A DNA stretch of 64,000 bases from Tubiluchus corallicola (taxonomy: Eukaryota; Priapulida; Priapulimorpha; Priapulimorphida; Tubiluchidae): the NCBI GenBank assembly GCA_030141605.1, contig JAQGDQ010000271.1, positions 184,001-248,000 on the forward strand, written 5' to 3'. Shown here in pieces: positions 1 through 10,999 of the stretch (position 1 is its first letter; every line of letters starts with the position of its first letter). The position numbers and the translations under genes are program-made. The notes below the pieces were generated by a model, which was given only the letters and a program-made list of their open reading frames with translations, was not told where the DNA came from and did not search any database.

Positions 1-59
1 TTGGGTGACATGCAGTATAATATTTGTTTATATTTTAATAATTTCGTGCGTACAATACA

Positions 60-870
60 GTACAAAAATTGGAAAAATTACAAGAACGTGCCTTAGATTT
101 TGTCTTTAATGATTACATTTGTGATCACGACACATTGTTGGAAAAAACTAAAATTGAAAAGCTTGTGGAAAATAGGCAAAGATTAATAGCATTAGAGGTG
201 TTTCAAATATTTCATAAACTCTGTCCACAGAGCTTATATAACATGTGTTAAACTGAGAGAAAGCTCTAATCAAACGCGATATGATAACATCATAAATATT
301 GCCCGCACAGAATTATAATTATGGAAAAAACAGCTTTCGATATTCTGCTTCTATGAAGAATTTCTGAAGGTAATTGCTAAGACACTAGAATACAGGTAGA
401 ATTCAAGTAAAATACAGGTGAGCTTTATTTATATAAATCATTAACAACACTATACATTGCTCTCTCAGTTTAAGTCACATGCTTACTCAGTGATCTCTGA
501 AAGCCAACTGACCAGGTAAGTTTTCCATGAAGCAAGGAAGCCAGCAATTCAATGAAGGTAAATGTTATGCATACTAGTTCAAGGATGAAAGTTTAGACGG
601 TATACAAAGAAATAGACTTATTTTATAGCTGAAATTTCTTGCTTGGGATTTTTAATGTTTTAACAAAAGAATGAAATAATATGACTAATGATCATAATTA
701 AGAACTAATAAAAAATAAGATAAAGAAATCATGAGCTTCACGACAGCTTGTAAAATTTGGAATGAATTGCCCAATCATTTGCGCATAATCACCAACTATA
801 ATGATTTCTTGAGGCAAATTAACAAATTGAGCGGGGACATCTGTAGCTACTCACCTTGTGCTACCTAATT
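60..870 (+). pseudogene. LINE reverse-transcriptase C-terminus relic (CR1/L2-like)
   Basis: Positions 69-251 encode a 60-residue stretch of the form LQERALDFVFNDY...LLEKTKIEKL...RLIALEVFQIFHKLCP, the usual C-terminal region of CR1/L2-type non-LTR reverse transcriptases. After about 475 bases that do not continue it, positions 729-868 resume the family's last segment (KIWNELPNHLR...NDFLRQINKL) up to a stop. The middle part of the domain is absent or too decayed to see, so this is a broken 3' fragment. It reads off the left edge. The assignment rests on recognised motif spacing, not on a search. Confidence 0.6.
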
Positions 871-1600
871 AGTGTTAATTATTTTTAAGTACCATGTATC
901 TTCATTGTTTTAATGAATTAGTTTTAGTGTTTTCTGATCTTTTTATCTCCATAATATAATCTTTTCATATTCTCAGAATTAAGAGATGCTCCTCACTTTT
1001 TTAAATATTTCTATTACTCATTTTTTTCGACTGTTTTATTTTTAACTTTGCTTTTAGAATTTTATTTTATATTTTGCAGTGCATCCCATATTCATTTTTG
1101 TTTTTTCGTCTTTTGATTTAGTTCAAATTTAACTAATATTGTATGTCCATTTTTTAGTAAAATTTTTAATACAGGCTTAGTGTATTTTAGTCGGTATGAA
1201 CAGTCTATTTGGCTAATGTTTTTCCGTTGTATACGCGACTTTAAATAAAGATTATTTATCTATGTATATGTAAGTACAATACATACAATAGGTTTATTTA
1301 ACGTCTGCTTTTACAACCTAAACAATGGACAACATGCTATTTTTACAGACATCATTTATAATGATCAATTTTATATTCGGAAAACATCTGCAGTTAGCTT
1401 GTTGACTTGAAAAAAGTAACTTTGAAAAAGTAACTTTCTGTATAAAAAAACCTTTACGTGATCGCGCTTGCTATAAACTGTTAACACATAATATACAACA
1501 GTCTTAGTGTTCTTCTGTAAAGTTCTCAGCCTTCTGCAAACATCTTAGGTCCATTCTAGCGTTTGAAAAAAGAAAATAAATTCATCAACAAAAGCAAGCT
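871..1600. other. AT-rich non-coding, probably LINE 3' UTR and flank
   Basis: No gene seen. An AATAAAG near 1240 followed by T-rich sequence could be the 3' end of the preceding LINE. The rest is simple AT-rich sequence. Confidence 0.35.
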
Positions 1601-1629
1601 ATCTAGCAGATATTTCCTTTACTAATTGT

Positions 1630-1745
1630 CTGAATTATCTAATTGTCTAATTTACTAACTGCTGAATTATCTAATTGTCTAATTTACTAACTGCTGAATT
1701 ATCTAATTGTTTAATTTACTAACTGCTGAATTATCTAGTTGTTTC
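1630..1745 (+). repeat. 32-bp tandem repeat, about 3.5 copies
   Basis: The word CTGAATTATCTAATTGT starts at 1630, 1662, 1694 and 1726, giving a 32-bp period with few substitutions. Confidence 0.85.
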
Positions 1746-1839
1746 TTGTCTTGTGAGCAAACTTTTCCTACATATAATAGCGAAAATCGTTAAGAGATGT
1801 CGGTGAAAGCCAAGCGCGTTTGGTAGGAATTTCTTTTTT

Positions 1840-2530
1840 CTGACTTGAAACGGATCGAGGACCAACTGGATAACAGTACCTAACTGTATATAATTATACA
1901 GACTACGCATTTGGTAAGAATATCTTTTTGCAGCTTTAAAACGGTTTGAGGACCAGCTGGATAACAGTACCTTACTGTATATAATTATACAGACTACGCA
2001 TTTGGTAAGAATATCTTTTTACAGACTTGAAACGGTTCGAAGACCAATCGGGTAACAGTACCTTACCGTATATAATTATACAGACTACGCATTTGGTAAG
2101 AATATCTTTTTACAGACTTGAAACGGTTCGAGGACCAACTGGATAACAGTACCTTACTGTATATAATTATACAGACTACGCATTTGGTAAGAATATCTTT
2201 TTACAGACTTGAAACGGTTCGAAGACCAATCGGATAACAGTACCTTACCGTATATAATTATACAGACTACGCATTTGGTAAGAATATCTTTTTACAGACT
2301 TGAAACGGTTCGAGGACCAACTGGATAACAGTACCTTACTGTATATAATTATACAGACTACGCATTTGGTAAGAATATCTTTTTGCAGACTTTAGACAGT
2401 TCGAGGAACAACTGGATAACAGCACCTTACTGTATATAATTATACAGACTACGCATTTGGTAAGAATATCTTTTTTCAGACTTGAAACGGATCGAGGACC
2501 AACTGGATGACAGTACCTTGCTGTGTACAC
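1840..2530 (+). repeat. 91-bp minisatellite upstream of the WASP-like gene
   Basis: The landmark ACTGTATATAATTATACAG or its variants recurs at 1883, 1974, 2065, 2156, 2247, 2338, 2429 and (decayed) 2520, always 91 bases apart, giving about 7.5 copies. Each unit contains TTGGTAAGAATATC and TTTTTACAG, that is, a consensus-like 5' splice site and 3' splice site on the strand of the following gene. The array ends 40 bases before the WASP start codon, so it lies in the promoter, the 5' UTR or a 5' intron of that gene; the sequence does not decide which. Confidence 0.9.
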
Positions 2531-2569
2531 TCATCCGGACGCTTTCCAAATTAAGAATCTACAACTGTC

Positions 2570-2695
2570 ATGGCGACGAAGGGAAACCTAACTGATCCAA
2601 ATGAGTTTGGCTACTACCTTCCAAACGACAAGAAGAGAATATTAAGCACACTCATTAGTAGCACTTGTACTGTTTTAGCAGCAGGAGAAGCCCGG
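2570..2695 (+). CDS. WASP-family protein, exon 1 (start of WH1 domain)
   Basis: This first coding exon starts at ATG 2570 (context GTCATGG) and encodes 42 residues ending STCTVLAAGEAR, before the donor GTATGT at 2696. It aligns with the start of WASP/N-WASP WH1 domains, where a helix is followed by a Cys-x-x-(Leu/Met)-x-x-(Ala/Ser) strand. The intron is phase 0 and joins in frame to the acceptor at 3820-3821. Upstream lies only the 91-bp array, so the ATG is probably the true start, but a further 5' non-coding exon is possible. Confidence 0.75.
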
Positions 2696-3821
2696 GTATG
2701 TCAGTTTTATGTAATACGTAAATTTGCACGTCGTATGGTAAATACCCCAATAAAGTCGGGTTTAACGATACGATTTTATGTCGTGTAAACGATTCCTCCG
2801 ATTTTGTCGTATCATGTAAACAGGGCTTGTAGACTGTACTGTCACTATTAGGCCTACAGTTTACAATCAATTTCGAAATAGCATCTAAGCAAGTCACAGT
2901 CAACATGATTACACGTCAATGAATAATTAATAATAATGATTTAATTCTGGCTACTAATTTGAATGAAATTACAAATTATACCAATGAAACAGCTCAATAT
3001 AGTTTGAAGGTTGTTCTAGGTTTTGAAGTTTTAACTGTGTACTAATCTAGTGTGCTTGTGAAAGCTTCCTTATGTCAGACTTACGTACTGATGCCAGGGC
3101 ATTGATATAAATAGGAATATAATGGTTTATTGATTATATAACAAACATAACGTATGTACAAGCATCAGTAATGAAGATGAGGAGTTCCGCAGCCACTACC
3201 GGAATGAGGATGAGACTTAATTTAAATATCTGTGCGACGTCACACATACGCCACGTGTTTTGAACAAGTGGTGATCGTTTTCTCTGGGTGAAGCCCTACC
3301 CAACGCGGTACAAGTCTGTAGAAAGTGCCAGAATGTTTTCTAAGACACTTCATACTCCGACAATCAGTGCCAGACTGCTAGGTATCTTACAATTCGACAA
3401 TGGCACTGAATACAATAGAAAAGGTTTAACAGAAACTGAACTTCAAACAACTGTCCTATGCAATTGATCACCCACGAACACGAAGCCTAGAGAGCCAGTA
3501 AGACACTTGGACATTTGAAAGGAAACGCACTCGTTAGTTAGCAGCAACAGGAATGTCACAAAAGAGAATCCGTGCGTTTTAATCAAGCATAACGAGTCCT
3601 AAATGTGATGAACTTCATCTATGTGGCATCACTTAAGTTTTCCAATGATTTAACTCTATAGGATCTACGAATATTGCTAAGATATAGCTATAAATAACGC
3701 AACGTGATCGTATAGATAAGTGTTAATAGTAATTAGGCTTGTCATTGTCAATTACTTTTCAATTAAACATTTTATTCAATGTTTTGCGAAATATTTTAAT
3801 ATTTTGTTTGTTTATTTCAAG
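2696..3821 (+). other. WASP-like intron 1
   Basis: The intron has GTATGT at its start and a TTTGTTTATTTCAAG acceptor, and is phase 0. It holds no recognised repeat or second gene. Confidence 0.7.
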
Positions 3822-5123
3822 TTACTCGTGGCGCCAACACCAAATTCCTCAAGATGGGATAAACGAGAAAGGGGAATAGCGTGCTTTGTGAAAGATAACA
3901 CGAGACGCAAATATTTTATCAGAATTTATGACTTGGAACGACAAAGGATGTGCTTTGAGCAACGAATTTTCAAAAGCTTCGAGTACGAAATGAGCACAAA
4001 GTTTGCATTCTTTCACACGTTTCACAAAGACGACGGCTGCCAAGTTGGACTCAAATTCACAGACTCAAGCGCCGCTGAATGGGTTGGTATGACAATCGAG
4101 GAAAAGTTGTGGGAGAGAAAACTAAAAGATCCCAGGAATCTAGATCCTGATATCAAAACTCTTTTAAGGAGCGTTGGCGTAACAGAAGCAGACTACAACG
4201 ATAGGGATACGCGAATATTTATCTTTAAATTCATTAACAGGATGAAAGCTAGCAATGAAACAACGAAAAATTCGCAAGTGAAAAAGCCACGGACAACTGT
4301 ACCAAACCGTCCGTTACCAGCAATTCCACATTCAGAAAAATCGTTTGACAACAAACGCCCATCTCTGATTCAGTATGATGATCTACCACCACCTGTACCG
4401 GACAGACCAGGCGGACGCTCGCGAGCACCGCTTCCTGTACCAGACAGACCAGGCAAACGCTCGTCAGCACCACTTCCTGAGCAACCACTGTCTTCTATTT
4501 CTAGGAAAAACTCAGTACCTTTAGAAACACCAATTAATATTCCAGATCATCCACCGCCACCTGTTCCAACTGTTTCACACAACAATCTATCAACACTTCC
4601 ACCTGATCCACAACCTCTAACACCGCCAAGAAAACCAATCAAGCGGGAACCTCCCCCGCAGCCTCAACCGCCACCTCTTCTTGAGAGAAAGCCAACAAAT
4701 GAGGCACCCAGTCCGCGTGGTAGGGAGGGAAACAAGACACCTAGTTCAGCTTCAGCACCATCACAGCCACCACCAGCCCCACCACCTTCGCCTCCGCAAT
4801 CTTCCGTAAGCCCGAGTATAGTACGGTCCCCACCATCAATTCCACCATCACCACCTCCGCAACCTTCTGTAAGTCTGAATGCAGCACCGTCCTCTCTTTC
4901 AGACAATCAACCACGGGTGGCTCTTTTAGCAGAAATAATACGTGGTATTCAATTAAATCCAGTAACTCAACCTTCAGAAAAGTCCTCAAAACAGTCTAAC
5001 GAAGACATGAACCCGTTTTTCAGTGCTCTACAGATAGCCTTGAAGCAAAGAGAAAGAGTCATACAAGATAATGGCGAGCTTTCGTCAGACGAGGAAGATG
5101 ACGCCGCCTATTGGTCGGATTAA
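3822..5123 (+). CDS. WASP-family actin nucleation-promoting factor, exon 2 (CRIB-less)
   Basis: With exon 1 this makes a 475-residue protein. It probably activates the Arp2/3 complex to nucleate branched actin in the cytoplasm. In order: the rest of the WH1 domain (IACFVKDNTRRKYFIRIYDL, then FFHTFHKDDGCQVGLKF), which in this family binds WIP-type proline-rich partners; residues ~149-180 (LDPDIKTLLRSVGV...), matching the C-terminal helices of the WASP GTPase-binding domain; a proline-rich region ~200-400 with PPPVPDRP-type SH3/profilin sites; a WH2 actin-binding motif at 407-423 (RVALLAEIIRGIQLNPV); a central amphipathic segment at ~439-457 (FFSALQIALKQRERVIQ); and an acidic tail SSDEEDDAAYWSD with the conserved Trp. 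The CRIB motif that normally lies between WH1 and the GBD helices is absent. Most of the protein sits in this one exon. Stop is TAA at 5121. Confidence 0.88.
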   Translation, partial: LLVAPTPNSSRWDKRERGIACFVKDNTRRKYFIRIYDLERQRMCFEQRIFKSFEYEMSTKFAFFHTFHKDDGCQVGLKFTDSSAAEWVGMTIEEKLWERKLKDPRNLDPDIKTLLRSVGVTEADYNDRDTRIFIFKFINRMKASNETTKNSQVKKPRTTVPNRPLPAIPHSEKSFDNKRPSLIQYDDLPPPVPDRPGGRSRAPLPVPDRPGKRSSAPLPEQPLSSISRKNSVPLETPINIPDHPPPPVPTVSHNNLSTLPPDPQPLTPPRKPIKREPPPQPQPPPLLERKPTNEAPSPRGREGNKTPSSASAPSQPPPAPPPSPPQSSVSPSIVRSPPSIPPSPPPQPSVSLNAAPSSLSDNQPRVALLAEIIRGIQLNPVTQPSEKSSKQSNEDMNPFFSALQIALKQRERVIQDNGELSSDEEDDAAYWSD

Positions 5124-5596
5124 CAATCAGAAAGAACTACGGTCAGTTGGAAAGGCGGCTTCGAAGTTGTTACACATTTTCAACAGTGCTGTTTGATCAG
5201 TCTAACTTAACATGCATAAAGCTGTGAACAATAATCACCTGATGTCTTAAAAGTCTTTATTTTTCTTAGAAGCTTTCGTCCCCCACGGATTTAATCAGCT
5301 AGAATCAACTTGGTCTTGATATAGCCCAGATGTATATCTTTCAAAATTTAGGCTGCATCAAGTTCATTACAAATGATTAAATCTGGTAAATCTGTGACTT
5401 TCTAAAGCTACTGAGAAAAATATTTTGCATTTTGGCTTTTACGGTTATGCCATGGTGCGTCTTAGAATAGCACTATAATTTTTTCACTTGGAGTGTTATG
5501 AAACGATAGATGTTATTACAAAGTGCATCTCGAGGACTGAGTAGCTTTACGTATTCAGCAATCCGGCTGAATTTATGTCTTTTAATCTGTGACATT

Positions 5597-5602
5597 AATA
5601 AA
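5597..5602 (+). terminator. Poly(A) signal of the WASP-like gene
   Basis: AATAAA lies 474 bases after the WASP stop codon, in AT-rich sequence with no other candidate gene on this strand. It implies a 3' UTR of about 0.5 kb. Confidence 0.5.
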
Positions 5603-6970
5603 GAAATTTGAATTTGGTTGGGCAGGTAATAACAGCTATGATTATAACAAATCGTATAATCAAAACTGTTGATCGATCAGTTTCATTTTCTTGCTTGCCG
5701 TTTCCTCACTTTTTCGCCTGGACCCCTTTTTCGTGTTCTGTAGTTCAGTCTATTTTTTTCCTGTTTTAGTTGTTGAGTTTAACTCATCCTCGAATAGGTC
5801 AACTTTCTCTCAACTCACGATACTGTTACCTGCAAATCAGGATTTGCTACAACTTGGAGAGGGTAAATGTGTGACAGCAGAAGTCAAGTAATGTCGAGCC
5901 TGGTTATAGTAAAGGGATGGGTGATTGTCATTCGCTAGAAAAAGTGTTTGGTGTGCTTTCTTTTGGCGCACAATGGCAATGAGTACCATTTGGCAGTGGG
6001 GGGGGGGGAATGCAGCTTTGAGGTTCTTTGAGCCCAATTTCTTTAGGAAGGAAGTCATGAAATTTAATGAAATTTGTGTCAAATTTTAAGTTATGGTTAG
6101 TTATTTTTAATTAAAGAAAACACGTTTTTATGTTACATTTTGCAGAGATCTGATTATTAATTTTCTTGTCATTTTACATTGTTTCTGTTTGGACTTTTTG
6201 GTTTATCCTTTTATATCCTTGAATGGGATTAATCCATGCCAATTATGGTGACATATGTGGTTGGTAAATACGTCATGCAAACAACTGTAGTGAATGACAC
6301 TTATGTGTGGCACTGCTATTGAGGCAATCCATGTTCAACAGGCAATGATAATATGTTCAAACTCCCTACATATATATATTGCAATGTTCCGGTGAGCAGT
6401 CAAACGTTTTAGATTTTTTTGGATAGAATGCTTGCAATGCAATGTATTATTACGTCATAATAATTAAGTACTGCATTTTTGCACTTTCTTTAAGAGTATC
6501 TGCTGTCCTTAATGCTTGCAATTTTATTATTTTTGTGATCACGCAACATTTACTCCAATTTTAACCAATTTCTTTTCAAGTCTACTCTTTATTCTTATAC
6601 AAAACAGTCTGATGAATTTATTCCATTAATCTTATTTATGTATGGAGTCTTAAAAAAATTAATTATGCATATAAATTTAGCGTTTTTAATAATTATGATT
6701 TCTATAATAATAAATTACTTCTTAATAATTATGATAAACAAGATTAGTTTCAGGATGGAGCTGACCTTAAGCAAGTGATGATAAACAAATCCAACCGCTC
6801 AAATCATTTAAGAAAATGAATGAATTTATTATTTTTTGAGCAAAAATACAAAACATTAAGGCACAAAATAACACAGGCGGTTAAAATACACAGTTGCTCA
6901 CAGAAAACTAACAAGAAACAATTTAAAAAGTTAAAATTAATAGTGAATAAGAATAAATGCAAATTTTATA
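5603..6970. other. Intergenic, no gene seen
   Basis: This AT-rich DNA holds a G10 run near 6000 and no open frame resembling a protein family. Confidence 0.5.
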
Positions 6971-7393
6971 CTGCACTCATATCTCGGTTTGCCGGACTCC
7001 GCTTTTACGGATATCGGAAGAATGTGACAAACCTGGACCGTTAAAAGTCCCGCGTACTACGAACACAGTCCATTGTTTCGCGAGCTGACCGCTAGATGGC
7101 AGGCCGTCACTTTGTTTACATCATTTCATCAGTGTAACCAAGCAGCGTATAACAAGATAGCGTGTAATTATGCAGAGTTATTTGACTCAATTCCCGACAG
7201 CTTCTATATACTTTTGCATACGAACGGTCCGTACTAGACGTTTTTGAGACAAATGGGTGATTGATTCTACAATACCGTGAGTCTAATACACGTCGCCTAC
7301 TGTATTAGCTTAGTATCGATAAATATGGGCAATCTGCAAATTCGGACCAACATTTCCCCGCTTTTGTCTGACAAACCAAGATATGAGTGTACT
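6971..7393. mobile_element. Tigger/mariner-type MITE
   Basis: Terminal inverted repeats are CACTCATATCTCGGTTTG at the left and CAAACCAAGATATGAGTG at the right. TA lies on both sides (6969-6970 and 7394-7395), the target duplication of Tc1/mariner/pogo elements. There is no transposase. A hAT-B remnant is nested inside. Confidence 0.7.
7053..7265 (+). mobile_element. hAT-B remnant nested in a Tigger-type MITE
   Basis: This is the central part of the hAT-B family (CGCTAGATGGCAGGCCGTCA, TTTGTTTACATCA, then GCGTTTTTGAGACA-like sequence), diverged and lacking both termini. It is older than the other copies. Confidence 0.65.
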
Positions 7394-8450
7394 TACATTA
7401 CTAGTTAAGTACATGTAGTAAATATACTTTTCAACTCTTGACAAAACAGGGTTTTTGCTGGACCTTACTTAAAAATCTAAGAAGATTTTGTCTTGCACAT
7501 ATATACCTGCAACGCAATAATTACAGAAATTACCAAATAATTTAATAAATAACTACTGTTGCCATAAGAACATTAGGCACAAACAGCACTATAACGTCTG
7601 TTAAGTTCCTGCTTGCATCAGCCACGGATTCGTAAACAATTGTTTTCTAAATGCATTAATATTAATACTGCAAATGCATTTAATTTAGTTATCAACGTTG
7701 CACAAATGTTGTAATTAAATTTACATATGAAAAACAAAATCCCAGCTCATATTCAACACACTTACAGCATCTGCCATTAGGCAATGAATTCAAGTTTTAT
7801 TCACCAACCTTGCTGAAATTTAGAGTTACAAATCTGCTTTAAATTATATAGAGCGCACCGTGTGCCATATTTAAGACATAACAGCAGTGAATAAACGGAC
7901 CTGAAAGTATCAGACTTTTGCTAAATCAGTGGGGAAATTAAAAGTTGTACATCTGTGACAATAACATTTGTTATATAAATATCACAACTTGCTATGATAC
8001 AAAGCAGGTAAACAAGTAGTTTGCTAAAAAAAGAAAAATTTGACTGACAACCCAGTACCTACTCTCTGTTGACTACATTTTGATGGTGAAATAGTACTAA
8101 TTACTACTATAATGGTTTCTTAATCTCCCTATTTAGCTACTGTATATACACCAATATGTGGCGAGCACAAAGTTTTACAAAAACAAATCTTAGCTAATTC
8201 TAAACTAATTACATAGGTTAAATTTTTAATTTACCCTCAACATTTTGAATCAGAATTAAAAAAATAAGAACGTACATTTTAAAGATAAAAAATCACCATT
8301 TGAAAATCATTATAAAAATACTCAACAACTCTACAAACAACTAATGTCAAAACTACACAACCAGCTCATTTTTAGTAATAATAATAATAATTAACATACC
8401 TCAGTAGATTAAATAAAATGAATTCATAACATATTGCAGTTTGGTTAAAA
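7394..8450. other. Intergenic, no gene seen
   Basis: AT-rich sequence; nothing recognised. Confidence 0.5.
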
Positions 8451-8452
8451 AT

Positions 8453-8584
8453 ATTGCAGCATACGTTTCTAGTTTTCACGTAAGACACATCACAAGAAAT
8501 GTCCATGACAAGATCAATGTTGCAGCATACGTTTCTAGTTTTCACATAAGACACATCACAAGAAATGTCCATGACAAGATCAAT
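8453..8584 (+). repeat. 66-bp tandem duplication (2 copies)
   Basis: Positions 8453-8518 and 8519-8584 are nearly identical (TTGCAGCATACGTTTCTAGT...). Confidence 0.9.
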
Positions 8585-8959
8585 GAATCATTTCACACAA
8601 AATATTGTTTTAGAATTTTGCACACATTATAGTTCATCATAAAAAAACACTCCCCTGACTTGCAAATTTTGAAATGCATTTAAAAGTATATCAAAGTTAT
8701 CTTTTCAATGCTAAAAACTTAACACTTTTTTAATTTCAAATACAATGCTCACGTCCATCTTGCCAGCATGTGCTTTTTCTGCAATTTTATCACAGAATTC
8801 TGCAAAACGATTGTAACGGAAGCAAAACAATACTGTATATGATGAAATATTACATTAATACAAGACCATCTTCACAGATTTATAGTACAGAGTTATTTCA
8901 CGTAAAAACAAAAAGTCAACTATTCACACTATTTATTAAGCACAGTTTATAGTAGAATA

Positions 8960-9855
8960 AAAGGGAATTTTAAATATGCCAAAGAACTTTCTATACAATG
9001 TTATATTACTTAGCATCATGCTTACCTGTTTGAAAGACTTATTGTAAAAGAAAATTCTTAGTAACTTAAAATGTTTGTATCAACCAGTAAAACTTCATTG
9101 TATCACCAGCCCAGTGTCCGCTGTCAACACATTGTTAATCTTATTGACAATATAAAGTAATTTAAACTTTTACTTAGTTAGTGAAATGTGCGGCACGAAT
9201 ACTCTGATTATTTTTTCAAGCTTTACACAATGTTATCTCAGGGTTCCCACCTTTTAAAATAAATTTCCCTGAGTTTCCCCTGACCAAATATTGATTTTCC
9301 ATGACCAAGATAAGCAGAAATTGCATTACCAGTATACATATTAATTATTTTTGTGTATGGACACATTCATACATATACTGTTATATAATGTGTCCGTCAT
9401 TCATTATTTTAGAACAGAAATCGAAACTGGGAGCCTGCCATAGCAAAAATTTTATTTGAACAAGAATCGCTGAAAAATATGTTTGGAAAAAATATCGGTT
9501 CATGGTAATTATTTTTACAGCCCTTTCTAATTTCCCTGACTTTATGCCCCATTTTCCATGACTTTTTACCAAATTATTTTTTCCCTGATTTTTTCGTGGC
9601 TTTCCAGGATAGCATTTATTTTCACGCATTTTCCAGGATTTTCCCTGACCGTGGGAACCCTGTTATCTAAACTTGCTTCAAATGACTTTCTGTTAAAACA
9701 GGTACGCCTAATTGTCAATGTAGGAATGTACAATCTAGAAATTTACAAGTTTTATACAGCGTTGCTGTTAACGTATATGCAATAAGATAACATGTAAGTG
9801 AAACACAATTTCAATATGAATTTTCAAGCTTTATTTATGAAGACTGTTTTCTTGT
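8960..9855 (+). repeat. Dispersed repeat C, copy 1 (interrupted by a hAT element)
   Basis: It shares long blocks with 29905-30600 and 54590-55005, for example TTACACAATGTTATCT, CAAATGAC and TTTACAAGTTTTATACAGCG. The copy is split at 9239-9660 by an inserted element. The class of the repeat is unknown. Confidence 0.7.
9239..9660 (+). mobile_element. Non-autonomous hAT-like element inserted in repeat C
   Basis: The termini are CAGGGTTCCCAC and GTGGGAACCC. The 8-bp duplication TGTTATCT lies at 9231-9238 and 9661-9668. The uninterrupted sequence exists at 30385-30392 in another copy of repeat C, so the insertion is directly shown. The interior is rich in TTCCCTGA/TTTTCCATGA words. A short relic of the same family lies at 52505-52625. 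Confidence 0.85.
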
Positions 9856-10162
9856 GATATCTGATCTAGGTCCTGTACTAGATCAGTAGCCCTCTGTATC
9901 ATCCATATCAATTCAACCATCTATTCAACAGCTTAATGTAAAATCTGTAGTGACTCGAAAAAATTCAAAAATGAACTAAAAATACTGTACTAGATTTCAA
10001 AAAAATAACTAATATAAAAAGATCAAACCAGGTCTCACGTCTTATGAACGTTCAACCAGTTGTCTGTAGTCAGTGGCCGATCAAAACCTGTCATACATTC
10101 ACATCATATCAGCAAATTACCTATGTAATTATACTAAAATCAATATACCGTATTAATGAATA

Positions 10163-10193
10163 CATTAATACGGTATATATATATATATATATA
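10163..10193. repeat. (TA)n microsatellite
   Basis: Alternating TA lies beside a short inverted repeat built on TATTAATGAATACATTAATA. Confidence 0.85.
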
Positions 10194-10224
10194 TTTATGT
10201 ATTATGTATAATCAATATACCTAT

Positions 10225-10400
10225 CGTCAAAATGGCTGCACCTAATGGTATCGCTGAAGTTTAAATTTACAAGTTTTATACAGGGTTACTGCTCATGCAA
10301 GCTCTGTATCTAATGAGACAGCATATAAGTAATATAAAATTTCAAGACATATTTTTAAGCTTTAGTTATGAAGAGTGTTTTCTTGTGCTTTAAGTGAAGT
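10225..10400 (+). repeat. Dispersed repeat C, partial copy
   Basis: The block AAAATGGCTGC(A/G)CCTAA...TTTACAAGTTTTATACAG, followed by the TTTTCTTGTGCTTTAA ending, is shared with 30420-30585. Confidence 0.6.
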
Positions 10401-10759
10401 TACTGAGATTGTCTAACACAGGGATACAATCGTGCGATGAATAAGTCACACGGATAAATTCAAAAAATACCCGAATTTTCAAGTACATGCAGCCATGCAA
10501 CTTAAAAAAAAGATATGTAATTAGATTAGTAAACTGTGTTAATAAAAAGAGAAGTATATCTCAAGTTTCTTAAATTTTCAACTGACGTAGCTAGTGCTGA
10601 GCATACTGATAGCACAGCTATTAACAATATACCACAAACTGTTATTAAAGCATTGATTTTTCATAACTTAGCCTGGTATTAGACATCACATATGAAAAGC
10701 TTGAAAAAATAAATAAAAACAAATCGGAATGGATCACAGTAAAACACTATAATACTTAC

Positions 10760-10982
10760 GGAAAGCACATTAACAAAAAAGCGTCAGAGATGGTACCAGA
10801 TATGAATAAACCAGCTAAACGTAGATTTTGCTTAATCCGTCTACGCTTAGCTGTCTCATAAATTTCTTTAACACGATCCCATACCGGAAAGTTCGCAAAA
10901 ATATTTAAAGTTTTAATGGCTTCACAAAACAAGATGCAAAAATCTAAAATGCTTCCTGAACAAGTGTTAATAATAATGCCGC
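10760..10982 (-). CDS. Possible orphan exon of an unrecognised gene
   Basis: On the - strand an open frame runs from a TTTATTAG acceptor to a strong GTAAGT donor. Its last part reads as plausible protein, with a basic stretch YETAKRRRIKQNLRLAG followed by a hydrophobic segment LFISGTISDAFLLMCF. It lies downstream of the rhomboid stop codon on the same strand, so it would be an exon of the next gene. I do not recognise the family, and no partner exon was found within the window. Confidence 0.25.
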
Positions 10983-10999
10983 CTAATAAAGGTAAACCC

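Noticed and set aside
1880-2530. 22-nt mini-introns between GTAAGA and TTTTTACAG in each 91-bp unit
   Set aside because: Far below the minimum length for spliceosomal introns in animals; only longer combinations would be possible.
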